A DNA stretch of 64,000 nucleotides from an uncultured Lachnospiraceae bacterium. Lineage in GTDB: Bacteria > Bacillota > Clostridia > Lachnospirales > Lachnospiraceae. The stretch is taken from positions 124,001 through 188,000 of the forward strand of contig CAJTXA010000002.1 of the NCBI GenBank assembly GCA_910579865.1, given 5' to 3'. Both the position numbers and the translations under genes were made by a program. The notes below the pieces were generated by a model. It ran no database searches. It was not told the DNA's origin and saw nothing but the letters and a program-made list of their open reading frames with translations. This document shows, piece after piece, positions 16,801 to 25,576 of the stretch (the stretch's first letter is position 1; each line of letters begins with the position of its first letter).

Positions 16801-18089
16801 AAGAGAAAGAAGAAACGATTTATTTTGTTGGAATTTATGCAAGACTTTCTGTCGATCATGGTGTAAAAAATGAATCAATTGCCTCACAAATAGCAATAGC
16901 AAAAGCATATTTAGCACAGCTAGAAAAAGTTGTGATTTATCGCTTTTATATTGACTTAGGAGAAAGCGGAACACATTTTAAAAGAAGTGGATTTTTACAA
17001 TTAATGGAGGATATTCGAGCGAAAAAAGTAAATTGTGTGATTGTAAAAGATTTTTCTCGGTTTGGAAGAAATTATCTAGAAGTAGGAAATTATATAGATA
17101 ATATTTTTCCATTTTTAGGTGTGCGCTTTATTTCTGTTATAGATGGTTTTGATAGTTGTAAAAAGGAAGAAAATAAAATAGATAGAAATTTAAAAAATTT
17201 ACTGTATGATTTCTATGCATATGATACAGCACGAAAGGTAAAAGAGATAAAAAAGCTGCGTCAAAAAGAAGGAAATTATATTGGAAGTAAAGCTCCATAT
17301 GGCTATCAAATTGAGAGAAAAAAGGGAAAACGAAGTTTAGTTGAAGATAAAGAGGCGTTTTTTATTGTGGAAAAATTGATTCAACTTTATCAGGAGGGAA
17401 AAAGTCAAAAAGAAATGGTCATTTGGCTTTATCAAAATCGGGTGCATCGTCCATCGGATTACAGAAAGACAGGGCATGTTTATTGCCTAGAGGAAGAAAC
17501 TCTTTTGGAGTGGCAAAGAGGAAGTATTCAACAGATTTTGAAACGTTCAGAGATAGAAAAGAAGAATCCAAAAAGGGTAAGAAAACAAGAAAAAAAACAA
17601 AGAAAGCAGGAGATACAAAAAAGGATAGGGAAATTAGAATATAATAAGAAGCCGGTTATAAAAGAAGTATGGTCTATTTGCATACTTTTATTACAAAGTC
17701 AAATGTTTCAGGAAAAATGGCAGATAATAGAAAACGATGTGCAAATTAAGAAAGAAGAATTGATAAAGAGAAAAGAAAAAGAGCTTAGACAAGTTGAAAT
17801 GAAATTGATATCGATAAAAAGGATACAAAATAAAAGATATAGAGAATATCAAACTGGAAAGATTGTAAAGGAAACATTTTTGGCAGAAAAATGTATTAGG
17901 AAAGAAAAAGTAATGTATTTAGAAGAACAGAAGAAAAAAGAAGTACAAAAGATACAGAAGATAAAACAGCAATGGAAAAAAGCAGAAGACTGGTCTATAG
18001 ATCTATTTCTTCCTTATATAGTAAAGAAAATAGAATTTTTGGAGAAAAAACATATTGTAATACAGTTTGGTATTAGGAAGGAAAGATAG
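16797..18089 (+). CDS. Large serine recombinase without zinc ribbon
   Basis: 430 residues. The resolvase domain is complete: 'VGIYARLS' with S18 as presumptive nucleophile, and 'CVIVKDFSRFGRNY'. A recombinase domain follows ('GSKAPYGYQIERK', about 155-240). The zinc beta-ribbon expected after it is absent; that region is instead a highly basic Lys/Arg/Gln-rich stretch (residues about 257-283) leading into a coiled coil. It overlaps the previous recombinase by 4 bp and ends 6 bp before the next. A recombinase lacking the ribbon may depend on a sister protein for attachment-site recognition; that is inference. Confidence 0.8.
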   Translation: MKEKEETIYFVGIYARLSVDHGVKNESIASQIAIAKAYLAQLEKVVIYRFYIDLGESGTHFKRSGFLQLMEDIRAKKVNCVIVKDFSRFGRNYLEVGNYIDNIFPFLGVRFISVIDGFDSCKKEENKIDRNLKNLLYDFYAYDTARKVKEIKKLRQKEGNYIGSKAPYGYQIERKKGKRSLVEDKEAFFIVEKLIQLYQEGKSQKEMVIWLYQNRVHRPSDYRKTGHVYCLEEETLLEWQRGSIQQILKRSEIEKKNPKRVRKQEKKQRKQEIQKRIGKLEYNKKPVIKEVWSICILLLQSQMFQEKWQIIENDVQIKKEELIKRKEKELRQVEMKLISIKRIQNKRYREYQTGKIVKETFLAEKCIRKEKVMYLEEQKKKEVQKIQKIKQQWKKAEDWSIDLFLPYIVKKIEFLEKKHIVIQFGIRKER

Positions 18090-18095
18090 TGTAAT

Positions 18096-19517
18096 ATGGA
18101 AAATGATAAAAATAAAATATTGGATAAATTTTGTATTGCTGTTTATCTTCGAGTTTCAAAAAAAGAAAAAAGCGAAGAGGAAAGCAGCAGTATTAAAAAT
18201 CAGAGAAATCTATTGCTTCAGTTTATTGAAAACCAGAAAGAGTTTATAGATTCCTCTATTTTAGAATTTTTAGATGATGGTTATAGTGGAACCAATTTTC
18301 AACGACCAGGAGTATTGCAGCTTTTAAAACAAGTAAAGGAGGGAAAGATAAACTGCATTGTAGTAAAAGATATTTCACGCTTTTCTAGAGACTATATTGA
18401 ATTGGGGGTTTATTTAGAGCAAATTTTTCCCTTTCTTGGTGTGCGGTTTATCGCTTTAAATGATAATTATGATAGTATAAAGTGTCAGGAAATAGGAATG
18501 GATTTTGCATCTGCATTTCAAAATATTTTCTATGATTGGTATAGCAAAGATTTATCAATAAAAGTAAGGACTTCTTTGAAAACTAGAAAAGAGAAAGGAG
18601 AATATATTAGTCCAAATCCTCCCTATGGCTATCAAAAGGATAGGAAGGAGAAAGGATGTGTTATAATTTGTAAAGAAGAAGCAAGTGTAGTACAAATGAT
18701 TTTTTCTTTTGCTTTAGAGGGAAAAACGGATTATAAAATTGCAAAATTTTTGAATCAGCAAAAAATTCCTACACGAACTAGTCATGCACTTTGGAGGGCA
18801 AGTACAGTTAGTCAAATCTTACAGAATCAATTTTATATAGGAGATATGCTTTATAATAAATATAAAAAAGATAGGGTTGGAGGAAAAAGTTATCTTAGAA
18901 CAAGAGAAGAATGGGATTGTATTTTGCATCATCATAAGGCGTTAATAGAAAAAGAAGTATTTAAAGAGGTACAAAATATAAGAAAAGAAAAAAGAGAAAA
19001 GCAAGAAAAGGAGCAAGATTCTTATTTCTTTTCAGGAAAAGTGTGGTGTGGAATCTGCCATAAAAAACTTCAAATAAGGAATAAAGGAAATCCCTATTTG
19101 AGTTGTGAAACGATAAAAAAAGTAGTACAACAAAGTATAGGGCAGGTTATTTTAATAAAAAGAGCTTATTTTGAACAAGAAAAAGAGAAATTACAAAAGA
19201 AAATCCAACAGACTTTAACAGAACAAGAGAGAGTAAATAAAAAAAAAGGAATTGAGTATAGAAAATATTTATATTCTTCAAAAAAAAAGGAATTGTATAT
19301 AAAATGGAAGAAGCAGATACAAGATAGGGAAAAAAAATTAATGCAGTTACAACTACGATATCATACAAAAATAGAACTTCTTAAACAGATAGAAGAAAAT
19401 AGAAACATCTGTGAAGAGTTAGCAGAAATGTTTGTAAAGAAGATTATTGTATTTGATAGGCAGAAAGTGATTATTTTCTGGAATTTTCAACGCCCAGAAA
19501 AAAAGAAGAATTTCTAG
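18096..19517 (+). CDS. Large serine recombinase
   Basis: 473 residues. Catalytic motif 'AVYLRVSKKEK' (S21); 'CIVVKDISRFSRDY'; the recombinase domain with 'PNPPYGYQKDRK' and 'QFYIGDMLYNK'. The zinc ribbon is reduced: 'VWCGICHKKL' gives two cysteines and 'YLSCETI' a third, but I see no fourth. A long basic coiled coil closes the protein. Third gene of the recombinase operon. Its stop lies only about 15-20 bp before the subtilisin fragment, consistent with an integrase gene sitting next to its element's attachment junction. AAGAATT (19506-19512) and AATTCTT (19519-19525) form a 7-bp inverted repeat over the stop codon. Confidence 0.85.
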   Translation: MENDKNKILDKFCIAVYLRVSKKEKSEEESSSIKNQRNLLLQFIENQKEFIDSSILEFLDDGYSGTNFQRPGVLQLLKQVKEGKINCIVVKDISRFSRDYIELGVYLEQIFPFLGVRFIALNDNYDSIKCQEIGMDFASAFQNIFYDWYSKDLSIKVRTSLKTRKEKGEYISPNPPYGYQKDRKEKGCVIICKEEASVVQMIFSFALEGKTDYKIAKFLNQQKIPTRTSHALWRASTVSQILQNQFYIGDMLYNKYKKDRVGGKSYLRTREEWDCILHHHKALIEKEVFKEVQNIRKEKREKQEKEQDSYFFSGKVWCGICHKKLQIRNKGNPYLSCETIKKVVQQSIGQVILIKRAYFEQEKEKLQKKIQQTLTEQERVNKKKGIEYRKYLYSSKKKELYIKWKKQIQDREKKLMQLQLRYHTKIELLKQIEENRNICEELAEMFVKKIIVFDRQKVIIFWNFQRPEKKKNF

Positions 19518-19536
19518 CAATTCTTTATCAGCAGAG

Positions 19537-20200
19537 GGGATTACTATGCATCCTGATTTTGATAATCGGATTTTGGCATTTCGAGATTTTGTAAATTATA
19601 GAAACTGGATGTATGACGATTATGGGCATGGCACACATATTGCAGGAATTGCAGCAGGAAATGGAAGCATGTCAAATGGGGTTTATTGTGGCATTGCACC
19701 AGAGGCAGATATTATAGCTTTAAAGGTATTAGATTTTAGAGGAAATGGAAATATTTCTACATTGATGCGGGCATTAGATTGGATACTTATAAATCGAGAA
19801 AGATATCATATTCAGATTGTAAATATTTCAGTAGGAACAATGGAGAAAGAAGAGGTAGGGGAAGATTCTGAACTGGTAAGGGCAGTAAACCGAGTATGGG
19901 ATAGTGGGTTGATTGTATGTGTAGCTGCTGGAAATAATGGGCCAGGAGAAGGATCTGTTACAACTCCGGGAATTAGTCGTAAAGTAATTACAGTTGGTTC
20001 TTCAGAAGCAAATGCTGATACAGATTATTCAGGAAGAGGGCCTAATTTTTCTTGTATTATAAAACCAGATTTAGTTGCACCAGGATCAAATATTTGTTCC
20101 TGCAAGCGAGTAGGCAGAACGGTTCCATCTAGAATGGAAGAAAATTTTTATTATACAAGAAAAAGCGGGACTTCTATGGCTACCCCTATTGTCTCTGGTG
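19537..20200 (+). pseudogene. Subtilisin-family (S8) protease, middle fragment
   Basis: Similarity begins at 'GITMHPDFDNRI'. In S8 proteases the preceding residues are the D-T-G motif with the catalytic aspartate, but here they are replaced by sequence continuous with the recombinase gene. The histidine motif 'YGHGTHIAG' (H28 counting from ATG 19546) and the serine motif 'SGTSMATPIVSG' (S210) are intact. Two residues later the homology stops, at CTGGTG (20195-20200), and the frame ends at TGA 20206. The missing C-terminus lies at 25606-25746. The N-terminus, including Asp, is not in this window. The gene resembles intracellular/AprX-like S8 peptidases common in Lachnospiraceae. As it stands it cannot make an active enzyme. 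Confidence 0.82.
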
Positions 20201-20224
20201 ATTGAGTGATTTTAATGACACCAT
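20195..20224. repeat. Left attachment junction (attL/attR-like)
   Basis: Core CTGGTG, 13-bp spacer, then arm AATGACACCAT. Within the spacer, 6 of 13 positions also match the spacer of the right junction in mirror orientation (notably TTG and GT next to the core). Confidence 0.68.
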
Positions 20225-20562
20225 TAGAATTGTTTAATTTATATTTTTAGTTAATAATATTTTTAATATTATAGATTTGTTTAATCATTTAAAATAATTT
20301 TATATTTAAGATTAAATATAATTTTTAACTATTATTTTAATGTTAAATAAATAAAAATATAAGGTGAAAATATGACAAAATAAGAGAGAAAATTTAGAAG
20401 AAAAAAGTAAGAATTTGGAAGAAAAAAGGTGAAATAATCCTGATAAATACCATGTTTTTCCAGTTGTTATAAAAGAAAATTAATAGTATCATTTTTCTAT
20501 CTAAAATAGTACGAATTTACTATATGAAAATAAAATTTGGTTACAAATTAGTGATTTTTTCA
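20225..20562. other. A/T-rich non-coding stretch
   Basis: No plausible gene. All frames are interrupted, and the repeated purine-rich phrase near 20380-20430 (GAAGAAAAAAG) lies in a frame with stops. Nothing else is recognised up to the cold-shock promoter. Confidence 0.5.
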
Positions 20563-20591
20563 TTGACTTTTCATAGTAAATATGATACGAT
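20563..20591 (+). promoter_or_regulatory. Extended -10 promoter of the cold-shock gene
   Basis: TTGACT (20563-20568), 17 bp, TACGAT (20586-20591) preceded by TG at 20583-20584. It predicts a leader of about 130 nt ahead of the start codon, as is usual for csp mRNAs. Confidence 0.6.
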
Positions 20592-20620
20592 ACTCATGTA
20601 ATCAAATTGAACTTTTCATC

Positions 20621-20667
20621 CGGTGTGTATGCAAGTTTTTTTCGGTTTGCATATATACCGCTTTTTT
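20621..20667 (+). terminator. Terminator-like hairpin inside the cold-shock leader
   Basis: 20621-20634 pairs with 20647-20660 over 14 bp (two G-T wobbles) and is followed by C plus six T. It lies between promoter and gene, so it would act as an attenuator or as a temperature-sensitive structure. The ribosome binding site GGAGG lies about 10 bases before the start codon, outside the stem. Confidence 0.6.
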
Positions 20668-20729
20668 ATAAAGGATCGTATGGAAAGATTCAACAATTAT
20701 TGCAAATATGAAAATGGAGGTACTGGTAT

Positions 20730-20939
20730 ATGAACAGTGGTACAGTAAAATGGTTTAATTCAGAGAAGGGTTATGGATTTATTACAGATGATAATGGTGG
20801 AGATGTATTTGTACATTTTTCTGCTATCCAAAAAGAAGGTTTTAAGACTTTAGAAGAAGGTCAAAAGGTTACATTTGACACAGAAGCAGATCCTAAGGAC
20901 AGCAAAAAAGTTCGTGCAGTAAATGTCTGTGTTGCATAA
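20730..20939 (+). CDS. Cold-shock protein (CspA family)
   Basis: 69 residues, normal size for a single cold-shock domain. Nucleic-acid-binding motifs are intact: RNP1 'KGYGFI' (13-18) and RNP2 'VFVHF' (26-30), with the opening 'GTVKWFN'. It binds single-stranded RNA/DNA and melts mRNA structure. It is monocistronic, with its own promoter, a structured leader and a terminator at 21050-21081. It is the first gene inside the 5.4-kb segment that splits the subtilisin gene. Confidence 0.95.
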   Translation: MNSGTVKWFNSEKGYGFITDDNGGDVFVHFSAIQKEGFKTLEEGQKVTFDTEADPKDSKKVRAVNVCVA

Positions 20940-21049
20940 GTATTTGTCCTACACAAGAAAATAAACAGATTAGAATAATACAAGTTCAGAGGATTTTAAT
21001 AACAGATAAAACCATTTTGATATTTGTATGAATGATAACCAAATGTTTA

Positions 21050-21081
21050 CAGGCTGGATTGTAATAATCCAGTCTGTTTTT
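21050..21081 (+). terminator. Rho-independent terminator after the cold-shock gene
   Basis: CAGGCTGGATT (21050-21060) pairs with 21066-21076 (one wobble) and is followed by TTTTTG. From 21082 to 21274 no gene is seen. Confidence 0.8.
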
Positions 21082-21274
21082 GTCTGATAGAAATTTTATT
21101 TGTAAAAATGGTAGGGCTTGTAGAAGTGATAGGAAAATGATATGATAGAGAAAAATAAAAATAAAAAAGGAGGAGAATGTAGTAAAAAATAAAAGAACAT
21201 ATGATGGGTTGGAAATGAAAATAAAAATTTTTAGGTAGAACAGTTTAAAAGTAGAGGAGATAGAAAAGAAAAGG

Positions 21275-22561
21275 ATGGAAGGAAATAAAAAAGAAGAAGA
21301 TAAGTGGCATAAGTTAGATAATACTGCAAAAATTTATCCAGTAATTGCAAGTAGCCATTTAAGTAGTGTCTATCGTATGTCTGTTACATTAAAAGAAAAA
21401 ATTAATCCAGAGAAGTTACAAAAAGCAGTGGAAATTGTAACCCCTTGGTTTGAGATTTTTCATGTAAGATTACGGCGAGGAGTTTTTTGGTATTATTATG
21501 AAACAAATAAAAAATTGCCTAAAATAGAAGAGGAATTTACGTACCCATGTCGATATATCGATCCATATTCAAATAACCAATATTTATTTCGTGTAAGTTA
21601 TTATGAGGCTCGGATTAATCTAGAAGTATTTCATGGACTTACCGATGGAAACGGAGCAATTTTATTTTTAAAAGAGTTGTTATATCAGTATCTTCGACTG
21701 GTACATCAAAAAGCTTTTTCTTCTTTTCCAAACATACCTAGTACAGATGCTTCTTTTAATATAGAGGATAGTTATCAGAAGTATTATAAAAAAATGAAAA
21801 CAGAGGGATATGGAAAGGAGTATGCATACCAATTAAAAGGAGAATACCTAGGAGGATTAAAAGTGGGTATTTTACATGGATACATTGATTTAAAGTCATT
21901 AAAACGTGTTTGCAAAGAATATCAAGTTAGTGTAACACAGTATTTTTTAGCAGTTTTAATTGAAAGTATTTATGTGGAAAATATGAATCAACAACCTTCT
22001 CCCCTTCCAATTCGAATTAATATGCCAGTAAATTTAAGAGCATTTTTTGAATCGACAACGATTCGAAATTTTTTTGCTGCTGTAATAGTTGGATTTCCAG
22101 TAAAAAAAGAAAGTTATACATTTGAAGAGATTCTTTCTTATGTAAAAACAAAACTAAATGAGGAATTGACAAAAGAACATTTGGAAAAACTGATCTCTTA
22201 TAATGTGGGAAATGAAAAGCATTGGTATCTTAGAATGTTGCCATTATTTATTAAAAATATTGGGATTAAAGCAATTTATGCACACTCAGCAAAAGGATTT
22301 ACTACTACTATTTCCAATTTAGGAATTATTAAAATTTTACCAGAATATCAGCCTTATGTAGAACGATTTCATTTTATTATGGGAGTTTCCAAAAAACAAC
22401 CATTAAAATGTATTGTTTGTTCTTATCAAGAGGAGATGGTATTTACTTTTAGTTCTGTACTAGAAGATACTTCTATACAACGACATTTTTTTAAAAAACT
22501 TTCACAACATGGGATAGCAGTGAAGGTAGAAAGTAATGGGGTATATTATGAAGCGGTGTAA
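21275..22561 (+). CDS. Condensation-domain-like acyltransferase (alcohol acetyltransferase/PapA type)
   Basis: 428 residues. The active-site motif H-x3-D-G appears as 'VFHGLTDGNGAI' (H at about 118), the signature of CoA-dependent acyltransferases such as alcohol acetyltransferases, PapA proteins and NRPS condensation domains. The C-terminal half has 'PIRINMPVNLRAFF', corresponding to the conserved N-x-R/P region. It is probably cytoplasmic and moves an acyl group onto an alcohol or amine; the substrate is unknown. It is followed, with overlapping stop/start, by a zinc-ribbon membrane protein and then an esterase. The three may make and remodel a lipid or acylated product (inference). A GAGGAG at about 21254 is somewhat far from the start. 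Confidence 0.7.
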   Translation: MEGNKKEEDKWHKLDNTAKIYPVIASSHLSSVYRMSVTLKEKINPEKLQKAVEIVTPWFEIFHVRLRRGVFWYYYETNKKLPKIEEEFTYPCRYIDPYSNNQYLFRVSYYEARINLEVFHGLTDGNGAILFLKELLYQYLRLVHQKAFSSFPNIPSTDASFNIEDSYQKYYKKMKTEGYGKEYAYQLKGEYLGGLKVGILHGYIDLKSLKRVCKEYQVSVTQYFLAVLIESIYVENMNQQPSPLPIRINMPVNLRAFFESTTIRNFFAAVIVGFPVKKESYTFEEILSYVKTKLNEELTKEHLEKLISYNVGNEKHWYLRMLPLFIKNIGIKAIYAHSAKGFTTTISNLGIIKILPEYQPYVERFHFIMGVSKKQPLKCIVCSYQEEMVFTFSSVLEDTSIQRHFFKKLSQHGIAVKVESNGVYYEAV

Positions 22562-23219
22562 TCAATGCCATCTTGAAATTGCAGAAAGTGAGCAGATTTG
22601 TCCTCTTTGTAGAACGGTATTAGAGTCAGATGGAAAGGGAGAACACGCTCTGCCACTTTATCCTCCAATTATCTTTGATGTGCATAAATATCATATTTTT
22701 ATACGATTGTTTATTTTTATTTCGGTGGTTACTGGGATGCTATTACTAATTGTAAATTTAATGAATTATCATGGATTTTTTTGGTCTGGTATTGTACTTG
22801 CTGCGATTTTGTATGCAATTATAACATTACAATATTCCATTCAAAGAAATACAAATCCAGCAGCCAAAATTATGGTACAAACATTAGCAGCAGAGTTTTT
22901 AGTAGTTTGGATTGATTATCTGACTGGATATGAAGCATGGTCTGTAAATTATGCAGTTCCCGGAATTCTTTTGGTAGCAGAGTGTTCAATGTTAGTTTTA
23001 CAGATTGTAAATTTTATGAATTGGCAAAGTTATATTTTATTTCAAATTGAGTATGTAATTTTAAGTGCCATACCAGTAGGGCTTTATTTTTTTCATATTG
23101 TAACAGAACCATTTATGACATTTTTGGCGCTTTTGGGCTCGGTAGTAATATTTGCTGGAACGATGATTTTTGGTGATCGAAAAGCAAAAGATGAATTGAT
23201 TCGGCGGTTTCATATTTAG
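22548..23219 (+). CDS. Zinc-ribbon membrane protein (DUF6320-like)
   Basis: About 223 residues from ATG 22548, or 227 from ATG 22536; neither has a strong ribosome binding site and both overlap the preceding gene. The N-terminus is a zinc ribbon with two C-x2-C pairs ('CNQC' and 'CPLC'). The rest is about six hydrophobic helices, so the ribbon faces the cytoplasm or tethers the protein. I associate this architecture with DUF6320 proteins found beside condensation-type acyltransferases; the assignment is from memory. Translation is probably coupled to the upstream gene. Confidence 0.65.
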   Translation: MKRCNQCHLEIAESEQICPLCRTVLESDGKGEHALPLYPPIIFDVHKYHIFIRLFIFISVVTGMLLLIVNLMNYHGFFWSGIVLAAILYAIITLQYSIQRNTNPAAKIMVQTLAAEFLVVWIDYLTGYEAWSVNYAVPGILLVAECSMLVLQIVNFMNWQSYILFQIEYVILSAIPVGLYFFHIVTEPFMTFLALLGSVVIFAGTMIFGDRKAKDELIRRFHI

Positions 23220-24308
23220 ATGGGGATAGAAAGAAAAAGCAAGGAAAGTGAGATACGAATTATGTGGGAAAGAAAAAAGAATAAAAAGAGAAATAGGAAA
23301 AGAAACAAAGATAGAAAAAAAGAGATTCGAAAAGAACAAAGAAAGCAAATAAGAAAAAAAGTATTGCACCATCCAGAAAGTGTAAGAGGAAAATGGATGC
23401 GAGAGTTGATTCAGGATATTACATCGACTTCTTCTGGTCATAAATTTCAAAATGGAGAATATCGAAAGGAGCCAAAGGAGCCAGAATGGATTTGTCCTTT
23501 ACGTTATCAAGTGCAAAATCTGAAGATGGAACAGTTTTCTATGGAGTATCTTCAGCCTAAAAAATTGACTAATAAACGAGTGATTTTACAACTCCATGGG
23601 GGTGGGTATATTGGACCAATAAAAAATCGTTATCGTGATTTTGCTGTACTTTATAGTAAAGCATTAAAAGGTGGTTCTGTGCTTACAATAGATTATCGGG
23701 TAGCGCCGGAGTATGTTTTTCCAGCAGCTTTAGAAGATGCATTTGAAGCTTATGAATGGCTGCTTTTACAAGGATATTCTGATCGGCAAATTTTTCTTGC
23801 CGGAGATTCCGCAGGAGGAGGTTTGGCTTTGGCGTTATGTCATTATCGAAAGGATAAGAAGAAGTCACTTCCTGGTGGGTTGATTTTAATGTCGCCTTGG
23901 ACGGATTTGACTGGAAGTGGAGAATCGTATCAGACCAATTATCATAAAGATCCTCTATTTGGAAATACAGAAGATAGTATTATAAAAAATCTGGATTATG
24001 TAGGTGATGCCGATCCCAAAAATCCTTACATCTCTCCTCTTTTTGGGGAATTTTCTGGATTTCCTCCAACATTAATTCAGGTTGGAAGTTATGAGATGTT
24101 ATTGAGTGATTCAGAACAGGTGGTGCAAAAGATAAAAGCACAGCATGGTAAGGTTCGGCTTAGTGTCTATGAAGGAATGTTTCATGTATTTCAAATGGCA
24201 GGGGTGCTTTTACCAGAGTCGAAAGAGGCTTGGAAAGAGATTGTGCGTTATTTGGATATTATGCAGAAGAGAGAGGAAAAGGAAACGTATGGAACAAAAG
24301 AAGTATGA
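23220..24308 (+). CDS. Alpha/beta hydrolase of the hormone-sensitive-lipase group
   Basis: 362 residues from ATG 23220, directly after the previous stop. ATG 23262 is an alternative with a slightly better upstream GGAAAG. The oxyanion motif 'LQLHGGGYIG' (near 125) and the nucleophile motif 'AGDSAGGGLAL' (near 195) define the HSL/GDXG esterase family. The conserved 'SPWTDLTGSG' and the late histidine in 'YEGMFHVFQ' complete the triad region. The first about 45 residues are an unusual run of lysine and arginine, which may bind membrane phospholipid or nucleic acid, or be a misassigned start. It is third gene of the acyltransferase operon. The cysteine desulfidase gene overlaps its end. Confidence 0.8.
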   Translation: MGIERKSKESEIRIMWERKKNKKRNRKRNKDRKKEIRKEQRKQIRKKVLHHPESVRGKWMRELIQDITSTSSGHKFQNGEYRKEPKEPEWICPLRYQVQNLKMEQFSMEYLQPKKLTNKRVILQLHGGGYIGPIKNRYRDFAVLYSKALKGGSVLTIDYRVAPEYVFPAALEDAFEAYEWLLLQGYSDRQIFLAGDSAGGGLALALCHYRKDKKKSLPGGLILMSPWTDLTGSGESYQTNYHKDPLFGNTEDSIIKNLDYVGDADPKNPYISPLFGEFSGFPPTLIQVGSYEMLLSDSEQVVQKIKAQHGKVRLSVYEGMFHVFQMAGVLLPESKEAWKEIVRYLDIMQKREEKETYGTKEV

Positions 24309-25569
24309 AGCTTATCTTAAAATTTTAAAAGATGAATTGGTACCAGCACTTGGATGTACAGAGCCAATTGCAATTGCTTATGCTGCTGCAAAGGCAAGAG
24401 CTGTACTTGGAATGTTTCCTGATACAGTAGAGATGTGCTGCAGTGGAAATATTATTAAAAATGTAAAAGGGGTTACTGTTCCAAATTCTGGCGGATTAAA
24501 AGGAATTGATGTAGCAGCTGTACTTGGGGTAGTAGGTGGTGATGCTAAGAAGGAATTAGAGGTATTGGAAGGAATTACAAAAGAAGATATTGAGAAAACA
24601 AAAGAACTGGTAGCAAAAGGATTTTGTCAATGTCGGTTGCAAGAAGATGTAGAGAATCTCTATGTAGTAGCTAAGGTAAAAAAAGGAGAGCATGAGGCAG
24701 AGGTTACAATTGTAAATCGACATACCTTAATTGCTAAGATTGTAAAAGATAAGGAAATTATTTTTGAAAATACAATTAGTGAGGATGCTCCAGATTATGT
24801 GGATCGCAGTATTTTAAATGTACGGGATATTTTAGTTTTTGCAGATGAAGTTGTAATTTCTGATGTAGCTGAGATTTTAGATCGGCAAATGGAATATAAT
24901 CGAGCGATTGCAGAAGAAGGATTGCGTCATGCTTATGGTGCAGAAGTAGGCAGAACATTGCTTCGGGTATATGGAGAGGATGTAAAAGTGTTGGCTCGTG
25001 CTTATGCAGCAGCAGGATCAGACGCACGAATGGGAGGCTGTTCTATGCCTGTTGTGATAAATTCAGGAAGTGGAAATCAGGGGATGACCGTATCACTTCC
25101 TGTTATGATCTTTGCAGAACATTGGAAAGTAAGCAAAGAAATGTTGTATCGTGCATTGGTAGTAAGCAATTTAATTGCGATTCATCAGAAAAAATATGTA
25201 GGAAGTTTGTCAGCTTATTGTGGGGCAGTCAGTGCTGCCTGTGGAGCAGGAGCTGCTATTACTTATCTGCATGGAGGCGGGTATTCTGCTGTTTCACTTA
25301 CAATTACCAATACAATTGGAAATGTAGGAGGAATTGTCTGTGATGGAGCAAAGTCTTCTTGTGCAGCAAAGATTGCTTCAGCAGTAGATGCAGCGATTTT
25401 GGCTTATTATATGGGAAGCGGACTTCATTCTTTTCAGCCTGGAGAAGGAATTGTACAAGAAGATGTAGAAGGAACCATTAAGAGTATGGGATATATTGGA
25501 AGGGTTGGAATGAAAAGTACAGATACTGAGATTTTAAATTTAATGATTCATCGAACAAAGTTAGATTAA
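24289..25569 (+). CDS. L-cysteine desulfidase / serine dehydratase-alpha-like protein (UPF0597)
   Basis: 426 residues from ATG 24289, preceded by AGAGGAAAAGG. Upstream in-frame codons lie inside the esterase gene and are rejected. The N-terminal 'ALGCTEPIAIAYAAA' supplies the family's first iron-sulfur cysteine (C23). Later glycine-rich stretches ('SGSGNQGMT', 'GGIVCDGAKSSCAAK') match the CyuA/YhaM (UPF0597) family. Members use an oxygen-sensitive Fe-S cluster to break L-cysteine to pyruvate, ammonia and sulfide; serine dehydratase is the related alternative. It overlaps the esterase gene by 20 bp. Its stop is only 7 bp from the arm of the right attachment junction, so it is the last gene of the inserted segment. 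Confidence 0.83.
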   Translation: MEQKKYEAYLKILKDELVPALGCTEPIAIAYAAAKARAVLGMFPDTVEMCCSGNIIKNVKGVTVPNSGGLKGIDVAAVLGVVGGDAKKELEVLEGITKEDIEKTKELVAKGFCQCRLQEDVENLYVVAKVKKGEHEAEVTIVNRHTLIAKIVKDKEIIFENTISEDAPDYVDRSILNVRDILVFADEVVISDVAEILDRQMEYNRAIAEEGLRHAYGAEVGRTLLRVYGEDVKVLARAYAAAGSDARMGGCSMPVVINSGSGNQGMTVSLPVMIFAEHWKVSKEMLYRALVVSNLIAIHQKKYVGSLSAYCGAVSAACGAGAAITYLHGGGYSAVSLTITNTIGNVGGIVCDGAKSSCAAKIASAVDAAILAYYMGSGLHSFQPGEGIVQEDVEGTIKSMGYIGRVGMKSTDTEILNLMIHRTKLD

Positions 25570-25576
25570 TGAACCT

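Noticed and set aside
24145..24288. N-terminal extension of the cysteine desulfidase
   Set aside because: Lies in another frame of the esterase gene; the true start at 24289 has a ribosome binding site and matches the family's N-terminus.
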